In this document: positions 8,684 through 17,701 of the stretch, piece after piece | How positions within the stretch are numbered: position 1 is the first letter of the stretch | Layout: the number at the start of each line of letters is the position of its first letter | Assembly (NCBI RefSeq): GCF_043729335.1 | Contig: NZ_JAYTLQ010000026.1 | Span: 130,772-194,771, forward strand | Source: Crenothrix sp043729335 | GTDB lineage: Bacteria; Pseudomonadota; Gammaproteobacteria; Methylococcales; Methylomonadaceae | Length of the DNA stretch: 64,000 bases | Direction of reading: 5' to 3' | Notes under the pieces: model-generated | What the model was told of the DNA's origin: nothing | Databases searched by the model: none | Seen by the model: only the letters and a program-made list of their open reading frames with translations | Program-made: the position numbers and the translations under genes

Positions 8684-9247
8684 ATCAGTTTTTCCTTATC
8701 GGGATTTGCCTTTTAATAGGCTATTATGTGATATTGATTAGCTTGTAAGCTTAGTATAGACGGATATAGCTTATTGAATTTAAAAGAGTAAAATTAAGTG
8801 GCATTGAGCTTTCGTAACAGTGGGATTAGAGTGATTAAGCTTTAATTCTAGCCCACATTGTAAATATTTCACGAAAACTATACGATTGCTCACAAAAATC
8901 TAAAAAAACTGTAGTTGTTCTTGTTCAATCCCCCTCTTTGAAAAAGAGGGTTTAGGGGTTTTTCATTAGAAAAACCTCCCTCCACTGCCCGTAAACTCTC
9001 CCCTTTTCAAAGGGAAAGTGAATGCTTACAAAAAATTAAGAATTACTGTAAGCCAATATGAACGTATCAGAAAAATGAATATTTAAAATGGCCGAGTATT
9101 TATTCAATATTTAAATGGTTAGCTGAAGGTTAAATTAGCCAAGATGAGAAATAAGCAATGCCTTATAGATTAACAAGGGAGTAATCTCACTTGCATAAAA
9201 TAATATTTTTAAAAAATCTTAATAAAAAAACGTCCTGAGGAGGGTTC
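8684..9247. other. Non-coding spacer, AT-rich
   Basis: This 560-bp spacer lies between the divergent kinase and first His-start protein genes. Apart from the palindromic repeat at 8926-9014 and a purine-rich ribosome binding site (gaggaggg) just before 9248, nothing is recognised. Promoters for both flanking genes must lie here, but I could not place them with confidence. Confidence 0.5.
8926..9014. repeat. Intergenic palindromic repeat (CCCTCTTT/AAAGAGGG type)
   Basis: Two linked hairpins are present: ccctcttt-gaa-aaagaggg (8932-8950) and cccttt-tc-aaaggg (9001-9014). They are joined by a segment that itself contains mirrored tttagggg and cctccc motifs. This architecture is that of dispersed REP/MITE-like elements rather than a simple terminator. 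Confidence 0.55.
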
Positions 9248-10204
9248 ATGATCTATTTAAAATTTAAAAAACTGGCACTGTGTTCATTGGTAAGTTTGTT
9301 TGTAGGCCACGCTTACGCCCATACCATTGTTAGAGACGCAGTTGTCGAAGGTAAAGCGAGTTATAACGGCTTCGTTATTACCCACGGTTGCAACTCTGCT
9401 AGCGAAGGTAGTCCGTATCAGGAACCTTATCCGGTGCTGGGCCAATCAGCGATATTTCCAATGATGGATAGCGCAGTGTGGCGAAAAAATGGCAAAAAAA
9501 TAATCGGCACCGATGGAGCAAAAACCATTGATGCGGGAACAACACTCAAATTAGGTGTTACCGGTTTAGCGGGGTTGAGTTCGGCTTTTCGCGTTACAGA
9601 AGAAATCGTCGATAAGTTAGGTAATGTGCATGCTTTGCATTGGAAAAAAGGCGGGTTGGAACCTAAATTAAATACCGTTACACCCTTTAAAATAACCGCA
9701 CCCCTTATTGCTGATAACTGCGTAAAAAGTTTAATAGTGCGTATTGGCGTGATTAATTGGTGCGATGTCAATCAAAACGCCGCTACTGATAAAAACGGGC
9801 CGTATTTGCAACCTAAAGATGCTTTTGGTGATGCGATACCTAGAGTAACGGGTTTTGACAATGGCGGTATACAGCGCAATGTACCGGGTGCAAAATTTTA
9901 TACTAAGCTGCCCCTGGGTAATGGCGATAATAATCGTGCCGATTGGTGGTTTCCGGCACTTGATGGTGGCAGTAAGCTATATAACGATGTCGATTTGCTG
10001 CAACAAGCCTCTGTTGCTAGCACAACAACAGTGGCTAGCCCGGCCTTTTGGACAACAATGACGATAAGTAACAGTGCCGCTGATGTGGCTAAATGTAAAG
10101 GCAAGCTGGTGAATGTGACTGTTGAGCCTTCAGGTGCAGATTTTGATGCTTATTTGACTGGCGCTAATACAAAACCCTTTACCCGAGGTAGTTTAAACTT
10201 CTAA
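9248..10204 (+). CDS. Secreted protein with predicted mature N-terminal His (paralogue A)
   Basis: The 318-residue product has a clear Sec signal peptide (LALCSLVSLFVG, cleavage after HAYA at residue 24), so the mature protein starts HTIVRD with His25. The mature chain has four cysteines (48, 158, 172, 283), enough for two disulfides, and His46 in the motif THGC. An N-terminal His plus a nearby His recalls copper proteins with a histidine brace or CopC/YcnI-type sites; this is inference, and I do not recognise the family. It is very similar along its whole length to the gene at 10767, with a 560-bp spacer between them, so they are a tandem duplication. A strong GAGGAGGG ribosome binding site suggests good expression. 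Confidence 0.75.
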   Translation: MIYLKFKKLALCSLVSLFVGHAYAHTIVRDAVVEGKASYNGFVITHGCNSASEGSPYQEPYPVLGQSAIFPMMDSAVWRKNGKKIIGTDGAKTIDAGTTLKLGVTGLAGLSSAFRVTEEIVDKLGNVHALHWKKGGLEPKLNTVTPFKITAPLIADNCVKSLIVRIGVINWCDVNQNAATDKNGPYLQPKDAFGDAIPRVTGFDNGGIQRNVPGAKFYTKLPLGNGDNNRADWWFPALDGGSKLYNDVDLLQQASVASTTTVASPAFWTTMTISNSAADVAKCKGKLVNVTVEPSGADFDAYLTGANTKPFTRGSLNF

Positions 10205-10277
10205 TGTTTGAGGGACGGGGATTAAAGAGGGGATTACTTGTTTTAGGTTAGGTAATTTCCGACGCAGAATTTACCGA

Positions 10278-10305
10278 GTAGAGACGCAAAATCTTGCGTC
10301 TCTAC
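10278..10305. repeat. Perfect 12-bp hairpin, dispersed-repeat type
   Basis: The arms gtagagacgcaa and ttgcgtctctac enclose a 4-nt loop (aatc). No T-run follows, so this is more like the widespread GTAGAGACGC intergenic palindrome than an intrinsic terminator, although it lies 75 bp after the stop of paralogue A. Confidence 0.55.
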
Positions 10306-10486
10306 ATTAATTCCACGATGGGATCGTGGGCTTATTATTTCCACCGATCGTCTTAGGTCTTTAATCCGGGTTTCAGTTTACCCAGGAAGTACTTAGGGTT
10401 AATCAATCTTTTAATTAAACTGTGTTATTTAACACACTACACATGTGTCATTTCACCTGTTTTTTATAACTATCTAATTAATAATT

Positions 10487-10514
10487 GTTTTTTTGTTTAA
10501 AAAAACAAAAAAAC
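10487..10514. repeat. Perfect A/T-rich inverted repeat
   Basis: The arms gtttttttgttt and aaacaaaaaaac with a 4-nt loop form a 28-bp palindrome in the spacer between the two paralogues. It could be a weak terminator or a cruciform-prone site. Confidence 0.4.
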
Positions 10515-10766
10515 ACGTCATATCGCCTATCTCCTTTTAAAAGCACCCCACAATAATGGCTTTTTTCTATTTTTTAGGCCAGTCGCACAATAAGTTATTG
10601 CCCTTAAAAAATTTTATTTTCATTTTATTCAAATGGTTATAATTTTTTCCAGTTAAAAAATGGGTTAGGCAAATACATTAAACATGGCATGGTTAGTGCA
10701 CTGCATTAGATGTGGCTAAGTCACTTGCATACATAATTTTAAAACCCCTAATAATAAGGAAAATTC

Positions 10767-11720
10767 ATGACTTGTTTAAAATTTAAAAAATTGGCACTTT
10801 GTTCATTGGTAAGCTTGTTTGCAAGCCAAGCTTACGCACATACGGGCGTTAGAGACCACGCCGAGGAAGGAAAGGCGAGTTATAACGGTTTTACCCTTGG
10901 CCACGGCTGTGCTGCCGGTGAAAGCACTGCATTTCAGGAGCCTTATCCAGTATTAGGGCAATCAGCTGTATTTCCTATGATGGATAATGTGGTGTGGCAA
11001 AGAAATGGTAAGAAAACAATCGGTGGCGATGGTGGCAAAGTCATTGAAGGTGGAACAACCCTTAAATTAGGTGTTGCCGGTTTAGCGGGTTTGAGTTCGG
11101 CTTTTCGCGTTACCCAGGAAATCGTCGATAAAAATGGTAACGTGCATGCCTTACATTGGAAAAAAGGTGCTATGGAACCTAAATTAAGTACGGTAACGCC
11201 TTTTAAAATAACCGCACCTACGATTGTAGATAACTGCGTAAAAAGTTTAAAGGTACGGATTGGTATTATTAACTGGTGTGATGTGCAAAAGAATGCCACT
11301 AATGATAAGCAGGGGCCTTATTTACAACCTAAAGATGCTTTTGGTGAAGTAATACCCAGAGTGAATGGCATTGACAACAAAGGTATACAACGGAATGTGC
11401 CAGGTGCACAACACTACACTAAACTGCCTGCAGGTAATGGTGATAATAACCGTGCTGATTGGTGGTTTGGCGACATTGAGGGGGGTAGTAAGTTGTATAA
11501 CGATCCAAACCTGCTGCAGCACCCTACAGCGGCTACAGCTACTGCGCCTGCAAGCCCCGCTTACTGGACAACGTTAACTATTAATAACAGTGCAGCTGAT
11601 GTTGCCAAGTGTAAAGGTACGCCAGTCGATGTTACCGTAGAACCTTTGGGTATAGATTTTGATACTTATTTGTCGGGAGCTAATACCCAGCCATTTACAA
11701 AAGGCGCTTCAAATTTCTGA
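10767..11720 (+). CDS. Secreted protein with predicted mature N-terminal His (paralogue B)
   Basis: This 317-residue paralogue of the gene at 9248 is near-identical in layout. The signal peptide ends at SQAYA, the mature N-terminus is HTGVRD, a GHGC motif follows about 20 residues on, and all four mature cysteines and the NWCDV and YLQPKDAFG blocks are conserved. Differences concentrate at the mature N-terminus and in the C-terminal third. The ribosome binding site is weaker (aataaggaaaattc). Probable localisation is the periplasm, outer surface or exterior. Retention of every Cys and the first His in both copies suggests a shared metal- or disulfide-dependent function, which is inferred only. 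Confidence 0.75.
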   Translation: MTCLKFKKLALCSLVSLFASQAYAHTGVRDHAEEGKASYNGFTLGHGCAAGESTAFQEPYPVLGQSAVFPMMDNVVWQRNGKKTIGGDGGKVIEGGTTLKLGVAGLAGLSSAFRVTQEIVDKNGNVHALHWKKGAMEPKLSTVTPFKITAPTIVDNCVKSLKVRIGIINWCDVQKNATNDKQGPYLQPKDAFGEVIPRVNGIDNKGIQRNVPGAQHYTKLPAGNGDNNRADWWFGDIEGGSKLYNDPNLLQHPTAATATAPASPAYWTTLTINNSAADVAKCKGTPVDVTVEPLGIDFDTYLSGANTQPFTKGASNF

Positions 11721-11922
11721 TTTTAAATAAAAATTTTGGCAGTGTTGCGGCAAAGCTGAATCTTTTGGCACTATCAATGTATGTTCTTGCCATTCCAGGA
11801 AGTCGAGGATGTACTTCCTGGGTTTTTTACAAAGCAAATAATTACTCCAATTAATATAGGGTTGCCATAAAAATAGAATCCCAATATTTTCGGTCAGTGA
11901 CTTAATGCTAAAGAGGTGAATT

Positions 11923-12384
11923 TTGAAAATTTTATATAGAAAAAAACTATGTGCTCTGTTGTTAATCGTTGTGCCAGGGCTTGTCTCGGCACACACTCAA
12001 CCGGGTACTCTGGGTAAAAGCACTAGCGGAACTGCGGCAACTGATGTTTGGACGGTTAATTGCAATGATGATGGTAGTGGCGCAGGTGTTCCTAGCCGGA
12101 TTACTGTACATGTTAAAGATAACGCCTCAAAATTAGCGCCGATAATCAGTACACAAGTGATTAAAGGTGGTTTAGCCACCATACCGAGTATTGATGCAAT
12201 AGATGGTGATGCTAAATATAGCCCAGCAGTTAGTTTGGCAAAAGGTGCAGGTGACTACACCATTTTAGTCAATAAGTCTGCCTCGATAGTTAAAGGTATA
12301 GAGAATTATTCTCTTGAGTTTCACTGTGAATCTGCTAATGGTGGCCATGCAGGTACTGATCTTTCGATGTCTCAAAATCAGTAG
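11923..12384 (+). CDS. Small secreted protein, also with predicted mature N-terminal His
   Basis: The 153-residue product starts at TTG (11923) behind an aagaggtg ribosome binding site. Its signal peptide (LCALLLIVVPGLVSA) cleaves to give mature HTQPGTLG with His24 first. The mature protein has two cysteines (47, 135), one in FHCES next to His134, and another His at 142. It is probably an all-beta domain with one disulfide. It is not obviously homologous to its two upstream neighbours apart from the AHT cleavage context, but it is co-oriented and 200 bp downstream. The family is not recognised. Confidence 0.65.
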   Translation: MKILYRKKLCALLLIVVPGLVSAHTQPGTLGKSTSGTAATDVWTVNCNDDGSGAGVPSRITVHVKDNASKLAPIISTQVIKGGLATIPSIDAIDGDAKYSPAVSLAKGAGDYTILVNKSASIVKGIENYSLEFHCESANGGHAGTDLSMSQNQ

Positions 12385-12411
12385 ATGATTAATTTTTAGA
12401 ATTCATTTTTT

Positions 12412-12440
12412 GGGGGAGAGATTGAATTAAAATCTCCCCC
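12412..12440. terminator. Terminator between convergent genes
   Basis: The arms gggggaga and tctccccc surround a 13-nt loop, with a T-run on the left and a ttc tract on the right. It sits between the stop of the small secreted protein gene and the stop of hemL, serving one or both. Confidence 0.7.
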
Positions 12441-12451
12441 TTCAATATGAT

Positions 12452-13732
12452 TTATAAGCTATTGAACACCCGTTCAGCACTGTCCAACGTTTTTTCCAAA
12501 TCGGCATCACTGTGTGCCATAGACATAAAGCCTGCTTCAAAAGCAGACGGTGCAAAATAAACACCTTCTTCCAGCATGGCATGAAAAAAGCGTTTGAATA
12601 GGGCTTGATCACATTGCATCACCTGTGCAAAGCGGGTCATATTATCTTCTTTACTAAAAAACAAACCAAACATACCGCCTACTTGTGTGGTAGTAAAAGC
12701 AATACCCGCTTGTTTAGCGCGTGATTTTAAACCTTCGGTCAGGGTTTTGGTTTTTGCGGCCAGTGTGGGATAAAAATCCGGTTGCGCCAGTAATTCCAGC
12801 GTTTTTAAGCCAGCAGCCATCGCTACCGGATTGCCGGATAATGTACCAGCTTGATACACCGGCCCTAGCGGTGCCAGTTGTTCCATAATATGCTGTCTGC
12901 CACCAAACGCACCCACAGGCATGCCGCCACCAATGATTTTCCCTAATGTCGTTAAATCTGGCGTGATGTTATACAAGCCTTGTGCGCCATTTAACGCCAC
13001 CCTAAAGCCAGTCATTACCTCGTCAAAAATCAGTACGCTGTTGTATTGGTCGCAGACTTGGCGTAGAGTCTCAAGAAAGCCCGGTAGCGGTAAAATACAG
13101 TTCATATTGCCTGCTACGGGTTCCACGATAATAGCGGCAATCTGTTCGCCCATCTTGCTGAACAGGGTTTTAACCGCTTCGCTATCGTTATAAGGCAGAG
13201 TAATAGTGTTTTCAGCAACAGCTGCGGTTACGCCTGGCGAGCTGGGTACGCCTAAGGTTAACGCGCCAGAACCTGCTTTGACTAATAATGAATCAGAATG
13301 GCCATGGTAACAGCCTTCAAATTTAACGATTTTATCGCGACTGGTATAACCTCTGGCTAAGCGGATGGCGCTCATGGTGGCTTCTGTACCGGAGCTGACC
13401 ATGCGGACTAGATCAATGGATGGCAAAATTTCGCAAATGCGTTGTGCCATTACTGTTTCAATCTCAGTGGGTGCGCCAAAGCTAAGGCCTTTGTCGGCAG
13501 CAGTTTTAACGGCAGCAATAACCTCGGGGTGTGCATGACCCAAAATCATAGGCCCCCAGGAGCCTACATAATCAATATAAGATTTTCCAGAGCTGTCGTA
13601 GATATATGCCCCTAGGGCATGATCGATAAAAACCGGTGTGCCGCCAACACCGCTAAATGATCTGACCGGTGAATTTACCCCACCGGGGATAACTTGTTTG
13701 GCATCAGAGAATAATGTACTTTTGTTGATCAT
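12452..13732 (-). CDS. hemL: Glutamate-1-semialdehyde 2,1-aminomutase HemL
   Basis: This PLP enzyme of the C5 pathway converts glutamate-1-semialdehyde to 5-aminolevulinate for haem and cobalamin. The 426-residue product has the expected family motifs: IPGGVNSPVRSF at the N-terminus, SSGTEATMSAIRLARG for phosphate binding, FDEVMTGFR, and the PLP-binding Lys in TLGKIIGGGMPVG. The ATG at 13732 is chosen; a TTG two codons earlier is also open. It is a stand-alone gene, divergent from cobO. The two share tetrapyrrole metabolism, and the 130-bp intergenic region may coordinate them. Confidence 0.97.
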   Translation of the reverse strand: MINKSTLFSDAKQVIPGGVNSPVRSFSGVGGTPVFIDHALGAYIYDSSGKSYIDYVGSWGPMILGHAHPEVIAAVKTAADKGLSFGAPTEIETVMAQRICEILPSIDLVRMVSSGTEATMSAIRLARGYTSRDKIVKFEGCYHGHSDSLLVKAGSGALTLGVPSSPGVTAAVAENTITLPYNDSEAVKTLFSKMGEQIAAIIVEPVAGNMNCILPLPGFLETLRQVCDQYNSVLIFDEVMTGFRVALNGAQGLYNITPDLTTLGKIIGGGMPVGAFGGRQHIMEQLAPLGPVYQAGTLSGNPVAMAAGLKTLELLAQPDFYPTLAAKTKTLTEGLKSRAKQAGIAFTTTQVGGMFGLFFSKEDNMTRFAQVMQCDQALFKRFFHAMLEEGVYFAPSAFEAGFMSMAHSDADLEKTLDSAERVFNSL

Positions 13733-13865
13733 AATCAATTTGTGGCGTGGTAATAAGTGTTATAACTTTACCATGAATACGGGCGTGAGATGCGGTAGAA
13801 TGGCCGATTTGACGTTTTGTTGATACATCTTGATACGGTGTTTCGCAATTCATGAAGGGTAATTT

Positions 13866-14402
13866 ATGAAATCCAGAGAGCGACGTAAAGGGCTGGTCGT
13901 GGTTAATACCGGAGAAGGCAAAGGCAAGTCATCCAGTGCCCTAGGCATGGTATTTCGTGCCGCAGGTTGGGGGATGAAGGTGTGTGTTATTCAGTATATT
14001 AAAGGCCAATGGCAAACCGGCGAACAAAAAGCCGCAGAGCGTTTTGATAATATTGAATGGCATGCTTTGGGTGATGGCTTTACCTGGGATACTAAAAATC
14101 CTGAGCAAGACATCAAGACCAGTCGGGAAATATGGGAGTTCAGCAAGCAAAAAATACTTTCCGATGAATTTGATGTTGTCTTGCTGGATGAGATTAATTA
14201 CTGCTGCGGCTATAACTGGATTTCAGGCCAGGAGATTGCGGATTTTATTGCCAATGATAAGCCCGAATGGTTGCATTTGATTTTAACAGGCCGTAATGCT
14301 GCGCCAGAAGTCATCGCCATTGCCAACACAGTGACCGAAATGACTAAGGTAAAGCATGCTTATGAGCAAGGTATTAAAGCAGAGCAGGGCATTGAGTTTT
14401 AG
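13866..14402 (+). CDS. cobO: Cob(I)yrinic acid a,c-diamide adenosyltransferase CobO/BtuR
   Basis: This enzyme transfers the adenosyl group from ATP to cob(I)alamin or cobyrinate diamide. The 178-residue protein has the P-loop NTGEGKGKSSSALG at about residues 15-28, then FRAAGWGMKVCVIQYIKG and LLDEINYCCGYNW, the BtuR signature with its acidic motif. It lacks the roughly 20-residue N-terminal extension seen in the enterobacterial enzyme, which is common. With cobU at 23.4 kb and the broken cobQ beside it, this points to late cobalamin assembly or salvage. Confidence 0.95.
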   Translation: MKSRERRKGLVVVNTGEGKGKSSSALGMVFRAAGWGMKVCVIQYIKGQWQTGEQKAAERFDNIEWHALGDGFTWDTKNPEQDIKTSREIWEFSKQKILSDEFDVVLLDEINYCCGYNWISGQEIADFIANDKPEWLHLILTGRNAAPEVIAIANTVTEMTKVKHAYEQGIKAEQGIEF

Positions 14403-14502
14403 GCGGGTCAGAATCAAAATGATGCTGAGGTTAACAGCCCGCATAAAGCCGTACAAATTTACCTCGAAAGAGGATTGATGATAACAATGAGAGAGGATTG
14501 AT

Positions 14503-14898
14503 ATGTCTGAAGAAAAAACATCGGAAACAAGTAAACTGGCCTTCGCGATTATCGCTGTTTTTGTTATAGGCTTTGCGATGGTGGGGCTGAGCAAAATGGA
14601 TACGGCAACGAGTGAACAAAAAGAAGGTGCGGCACAGGTGACAGGTTATGCGGCACTACATACGCTGGCAAGCCAAAAATGCCCGGCAGCTATTAAGGAG
14701 GCTACCAAAGAGCAGGTGTATTTTACGTCAGAAACAGAGAGCGATAAAGAGTCGTATCTCACGCTGAAGTGGGTGGGTGAAAATGCAGGCAAAGGTGGCT
14801 TTAAAACAGCTAGCTGCACAGTACGTACTATTGTAGGCGGCATTACTGAGTTAATCATTGATGGTAAAGTGTTGATCAGTAAAAAGCCTATGCCTTAA
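14503..14898 (+). CDS. Small membrane-anchored protein of unknown function
   Basis: This 131-residue protein has a short charged N-terminus, a single membrane span at about 13-30 (AFAIIAVFVIGFAMVGL) and a roughly 100-residue extracytoplasmic domain with two cysteines (KCPAA and ASCTV), probably disulfide-bonded. The family is not recognised. A GAGAGGATTG ribosome binding site precedes the ATG. It is 100 bp downstream of cobO on the same strand and ends at a strong terminator, so it may be cotranscribed with cobO. Confidence 0.65.
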   Translation: MSEEKTSETSKLAFAIIAVFVIGFAMVGLSKMDTATSEQKEGAAQVTGYAALHTLASQKCPAAIKEATKEQVYFTSETESDKESYLTLKWVGENAGKGGFKTASCTVRTIVGGITELIIDGKVLISKKPMP

Positions 14899-14925
14899 GC
14901 TTTATCTCTAAGTTTTTAGTTTTTT

Positions 14926-14957
14926 AAAGCCCCGATAACTTATGTTATCGGGGCTTT
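14926..14957. terminator. Strong intrinsic terminator
   Basis: A perfect 14-bp stem (aaagccccgataac / gttatcggggcttt) with a 4-nt loop is followed by a T-run. It lies between convergent genes and probably works in both directions. Confidence 0.92.
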
Positions 14958-14969
14958 TTTATGCAAAAA

Positions 14970-16298
14970 CTACGACTCTTCAACGGCTTTAATCGTCGGC
15001 ACACGGCGCTTACCAATATTTTTCTTATCGCGGTCGCGTATTTTTACCTTTTTTGCAGGTTCTTTTTTAGGCTCGATCTTTTCTTTGCTCCCAGCCGCTT
15101 TGCCTGAACCTTTGACTTTCTTCGGGCCTTTATAACTGCCTATTAAGCCTTCAACCGTTCGCCTTGTGAAATTTTGTTTTAAGAAGCGCTCAATACTGGC
15201 CATCAGGTTCCATTCGGTATGTTTTACCAAAGAAATCGCCACGCCTTGTTCATCGGCACGACCACTGCGGCCTATGCGGTGAATATAATTAATGCCGTTG
15301 CGCGGCACATCAAAATTAACCACCAGATTAATGCCGCTAATATCCAAACCACGCGCAGCCAAATCAGTAGCGGTCATCACATTAACGCTGCCGCTACGAA
15401 ATAAACCCATCACCCGGTTACGTTCTTTTTGTTCCATTTCACCGTGTAATGAGGCTACGCGGCAATCGTGTTGTTGTAGATAATTACCCAGCTCAACCGC
15501 TTGAATGCGGCTGTTGGTAAAAATCAAGGCTTTGTCGTAAGGCTGGTTTTGCAGTAGCCACGCCAGCAATTTTTGCTTATGCTCGTTGTGATCGGCCAGG
15601 ATAACCTGTTGCTCAATATTGCTGTGGCCATCATGCAAAGTATTAAGCGCTACCGTCTTGGGATTTTTTAACACTTGGTCGGCGATTTTAATAACGCCGA
15701 AATGCGTTAATGTAGCCGAGAACAGCAAGGTCTGCCTTTCCTCATTACTGCAATGTTTAACAATGTTAAGTACATCTTCTCGGAAGCCCATGTCCAACAT
15801 ACGGTCGGCTTCGTCAAGAATCAATACTTCTACGCTGCTTAAATAGGGCGTATCCAAAGCCATTAGTTCCAGCAATCTACCCGGCGTAGCAATGACGATG
15901 TCGGTGTTTTTTCTGAACAGGTTTTGCTGGCGTTTGAAGTCATCACCACCGGTAATTAAGCCCGCCGTTAAGTTGGTAAATTCCGCCAGCTGCTGGCAGT
16001 TTTGCAAAATTTGCTGCGCTAGCTCGCGGGTAGGAGTCAGTATCAATACACGTGCGCCACGTCTTGATGGCGGTACGTTGAGTAAATGCTGTAAGGTAGG
16101 TAGCAAGAATGCCGCTGTTTTGCCACTACCGGTTTCAGCGCTGACCAACAAATCAAGTTGTTTAAGCGCAGGTGGTATGGCTTCAAGTTGCACGGGCGTG
16201 GGTTTTTCATAACCTAATTTACTAACCGCTTGCAGTAAGGGCACTAGCAGTTGCAGGTCTTCAAATGAGGTGGGGTTTTCTAAAGATTCGGTAAGCAT
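14970..16298 (-). CDS. DEAD-box RNA helicase (SrmB/RhlE-like)
   Basis: This 442-residue ATP-dependent RNA helicase carries all core motifs: Q-motif (KPTPVQLEAIP), motif I SAETGSGKT, Ia PTRELAQQ, II LDEADRMLDMGF, III FSATL, and VI HRIGRSGRA. It has a short basic tail rich in Lys (KGPKKVKGSGKAAG, KKVKIRDRDKKN) that probably binds rRNA. The Q-motif spacing and basic tail resemble SrmB, which acts in 50S ribosome assembly, but RhlE-type assignment is equally possible. The ATG at 16298 is chosen over an upstream TTG. It is a monocistronic unit. Confidence 0.92.
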   Translation of the reverse strand: MLTESLENPTSFEDLQLLVPLLQAVSKLGYEKPTPVQLEAIPPALKQLDLLVSAETGSGKTAAFLLPTLQHLLNVPPSRRGARVLILTPTRELAQQILQNCQQLAEFTNLTAGLITGGDDFKRQQNLFRKNTDIVIATPGRLLELMALDTPYLSSVEVLILDEADRMLDMGFREDVLNIVKHCSNEERQTLLFSATLTHFGVIKIADQVLKNPKTVALNTLHDGHSNIEQQVILADHNEHKQKLLAWLLQNQPYDKALIFTNSRIQAVELGNYLQQHDCRVASLHGEMEQKERNRVMGLFRSGSVNVMTATDLAARGLDISGINLVVNFDVPRNGINYIHRIGRSGRADEQGVAISLVKHTEWNLMASIERFLKQNFTRRTVEGLIGSYKGPKKVKGSGKAAGSKEKIEPKKEPAKKVKIRDRDKKNIGKRRVPTIKAVEES

Positions 16299-16370
16299 GT
16301 GTTGTCCGGTGAGCCTGCGGTATTGCAATCAGTGGATTAGAAAGATATCTTTTTGGCATGTTGCCAACAT

Positions 16371-17375
16371 CTAACCTTGTTGATGATATTGCATTATACG
16401 TTCAACTTCGTGTTTAGAACCGAGAATAACCGGCACACGCTGATGTATGCTTTCAGGTTTGATCTCCATAATGCGTTCACGACCGGTAGAGCACAGTCCT
16501 CCCGCTTGTTCAATAATAAATGCCATCGGGTTGGCTTCATACATTAACCGTAATTTGGCGGGTTTGTTGGGGTTTTTGCAATCTAGAGGATACAAAAATA
16601 CCCCGCCACGCGTCAAAATACGGTAAACATCTGCCACTAAAGAGGCAATCCAGCGCATGTTGTAATTCTTCTCAATGTTGCCATCGATACCGCGTACGCA
16701 GTCGTCTATATAACGTTGTACCGGCGGTTCCCAGAAGCGTTGGTTGGACATGTTAATGGCAAATTCGCTGGTGTCTTCAGGGATGCGCATATTGCAATGG
16801 GTGAGTATGAATTCACCGATGTCTTGGTCAAGCGTGAAAGCATTTACGCCATGTCCGGTAGTGAGCACCATCATCGTTGAGGGGCCATACAATACAAAAC
16901 CGGAGCATACCTGTTCGGCGCCTTTTTGCAAAAAATCCTGCACTTCCGGATGAATGCCTTCGCGGCAACGTAAAATTGAAAAAATAGTCCCCACTGCCAG
17001 GTTAACATCAATATTTGACGAGCCATCCAGCGGATCAAACAGAACTAAATATTTGCCTTTAGGATATTGTTCCGGAATTTTAATGGGTTCATCAATTTCT
17101 TCTGAAGCCATGCCCGCTAAGTGGCCAGTCCAGTTTAGTTCATTCACCATAATGTCATTGGTGATAATATCGAGTTTCTTTTGGATTTCACCTTGCACAT
17201 TCTCTGATTCGGCGCTGCCCAATACGCCAATCAATTCTCCCCGATTAACCAGGTGTGATATTTTTTTGCAAGCAGTAACAATGTTGTTTAGCAGCAAGGT
17301 GAAAGTACCAGAAGCATCTGGCAAGCCGCGTTGTTGTTCAATCAGAAATTGGGTCAGGGTAATTTTATGGGACAT
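16371..17375 (-). CDS. fbp: Fructose-1,6-bisphosphatase class I
   Basis: This enzyme hydrolyses fructose-1,6-bisphosphate to F6P in gluconeogenesis and sugar-phosphate cycling. The 334-residue protein has the metal-binding DPLDGSSNIDVN motif at about 111-122, MASEEIDEP with acidic ligands, and LYPLDCKNPNKPAKLRLMYEANPMAF near the C-terminus. The last is split here only for description: the sugar-binding part is KLRLMYEANP. In RuMP-cycle methylotrophs it links hexose phosphates to biosynthesis; that role here is inference. A SemiSWEET gene lies 50 bp upstream on the same strand. Confidence 0.96.
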   Translation of the reverse strand: MSHKITLTQFLIEQQRGLPDASGTFTLLLNNIVTACKKISHLVNRGELIGVLGSAESENVQGEIQKKLDIITNDIMVNELNWTGHLAGMASEEIDEPIKIPEQYPKGKYLVLFDPLDGSSNIDVNLAVGTIFSILRCREGIHPEVQDFLQKGAEQVCSGFVLYGPSTMMVLTTGHGVNAFTLDQDIGEFILTHCNMRIPEDTSEFAINMSNQRFWEPPVQRYIDDCVRGIDGNIEKNYNMRWIASLVADVYRILTRGGVFLYPLDCKNPNKPAKLRLMYEANPMAFIIEQAGGLCSTGRERIMEIKPESIHQRVPVILGSKHEVERIMQYHQQG

Positions 17376-17428
17376 GTATTCGGTTCCGAGTGATAAGTTT
17401 TATGATAGAGGCAGTTGAGCAGCACACA

Positions 17429-17701
17429 TTATTCTTTTTTGCGGATCATATTATAAATTTTGCAAAAAAGTATTGATGCTGATAGCACTAAGGTAATCGC
17501 ATTTGCGCAAATAATGGCGTTATTTGACAGATAAAGGCCGTAGATTAACCAAAATAACACGCCCAGGGTAAACAAGCTGTACATGCTAAAAGATAGCGAG
17601 GAAGTGTCTCGGGTTTTAAGGGTTAAAATGGCCTGTGGCAAAAATGATGCCGTGGTTAGGCTAGCGGCGATGTAGCCAATAATGTCTGCGGTGATGGTCA
17701 T
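17429..17701 (-). CDS. SemiSWEET / PQ-loop small transporter
   Basis: The 90-residue protein has three membrane spans and the PQ-loop signature FLPQAILTLKTRDTSSLS after the first helix. This is the length and pattern of bacterial SemiSWEETs, which dimerise to carry sugars or related small molecules across the inner membrane. It lies 54 bp upstream of fbp on the same strand and may be cotranscribed with it. The substrate is unknown. Confidence 0.88.
   Translation of the reverse strand: MTITADIIGYIAASLTTASFLPQAILTLKTRDTSSLSFSMYSLFTLGVLFWLIYGLYLSNNAIICANAITLVLSASILFCKIYNMIRKKE

Larger units (their letters stand above)
10205..10766. other. Spacer between the tandem paralogues
   Basis: This spacer contains no gene. 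It holds the hairpin at 10278-10305, a second near-palindrome (cacgatgggatcgtgg, about 10313-10329), and the A/T inverted repeat at 10487-10514. The part closest to 10767 is AT-rich and resembles the upstream region of 9248 (a shared cacttgcata motif), so the promoter was probably duplicated with the gene. Confidence 0.5.
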
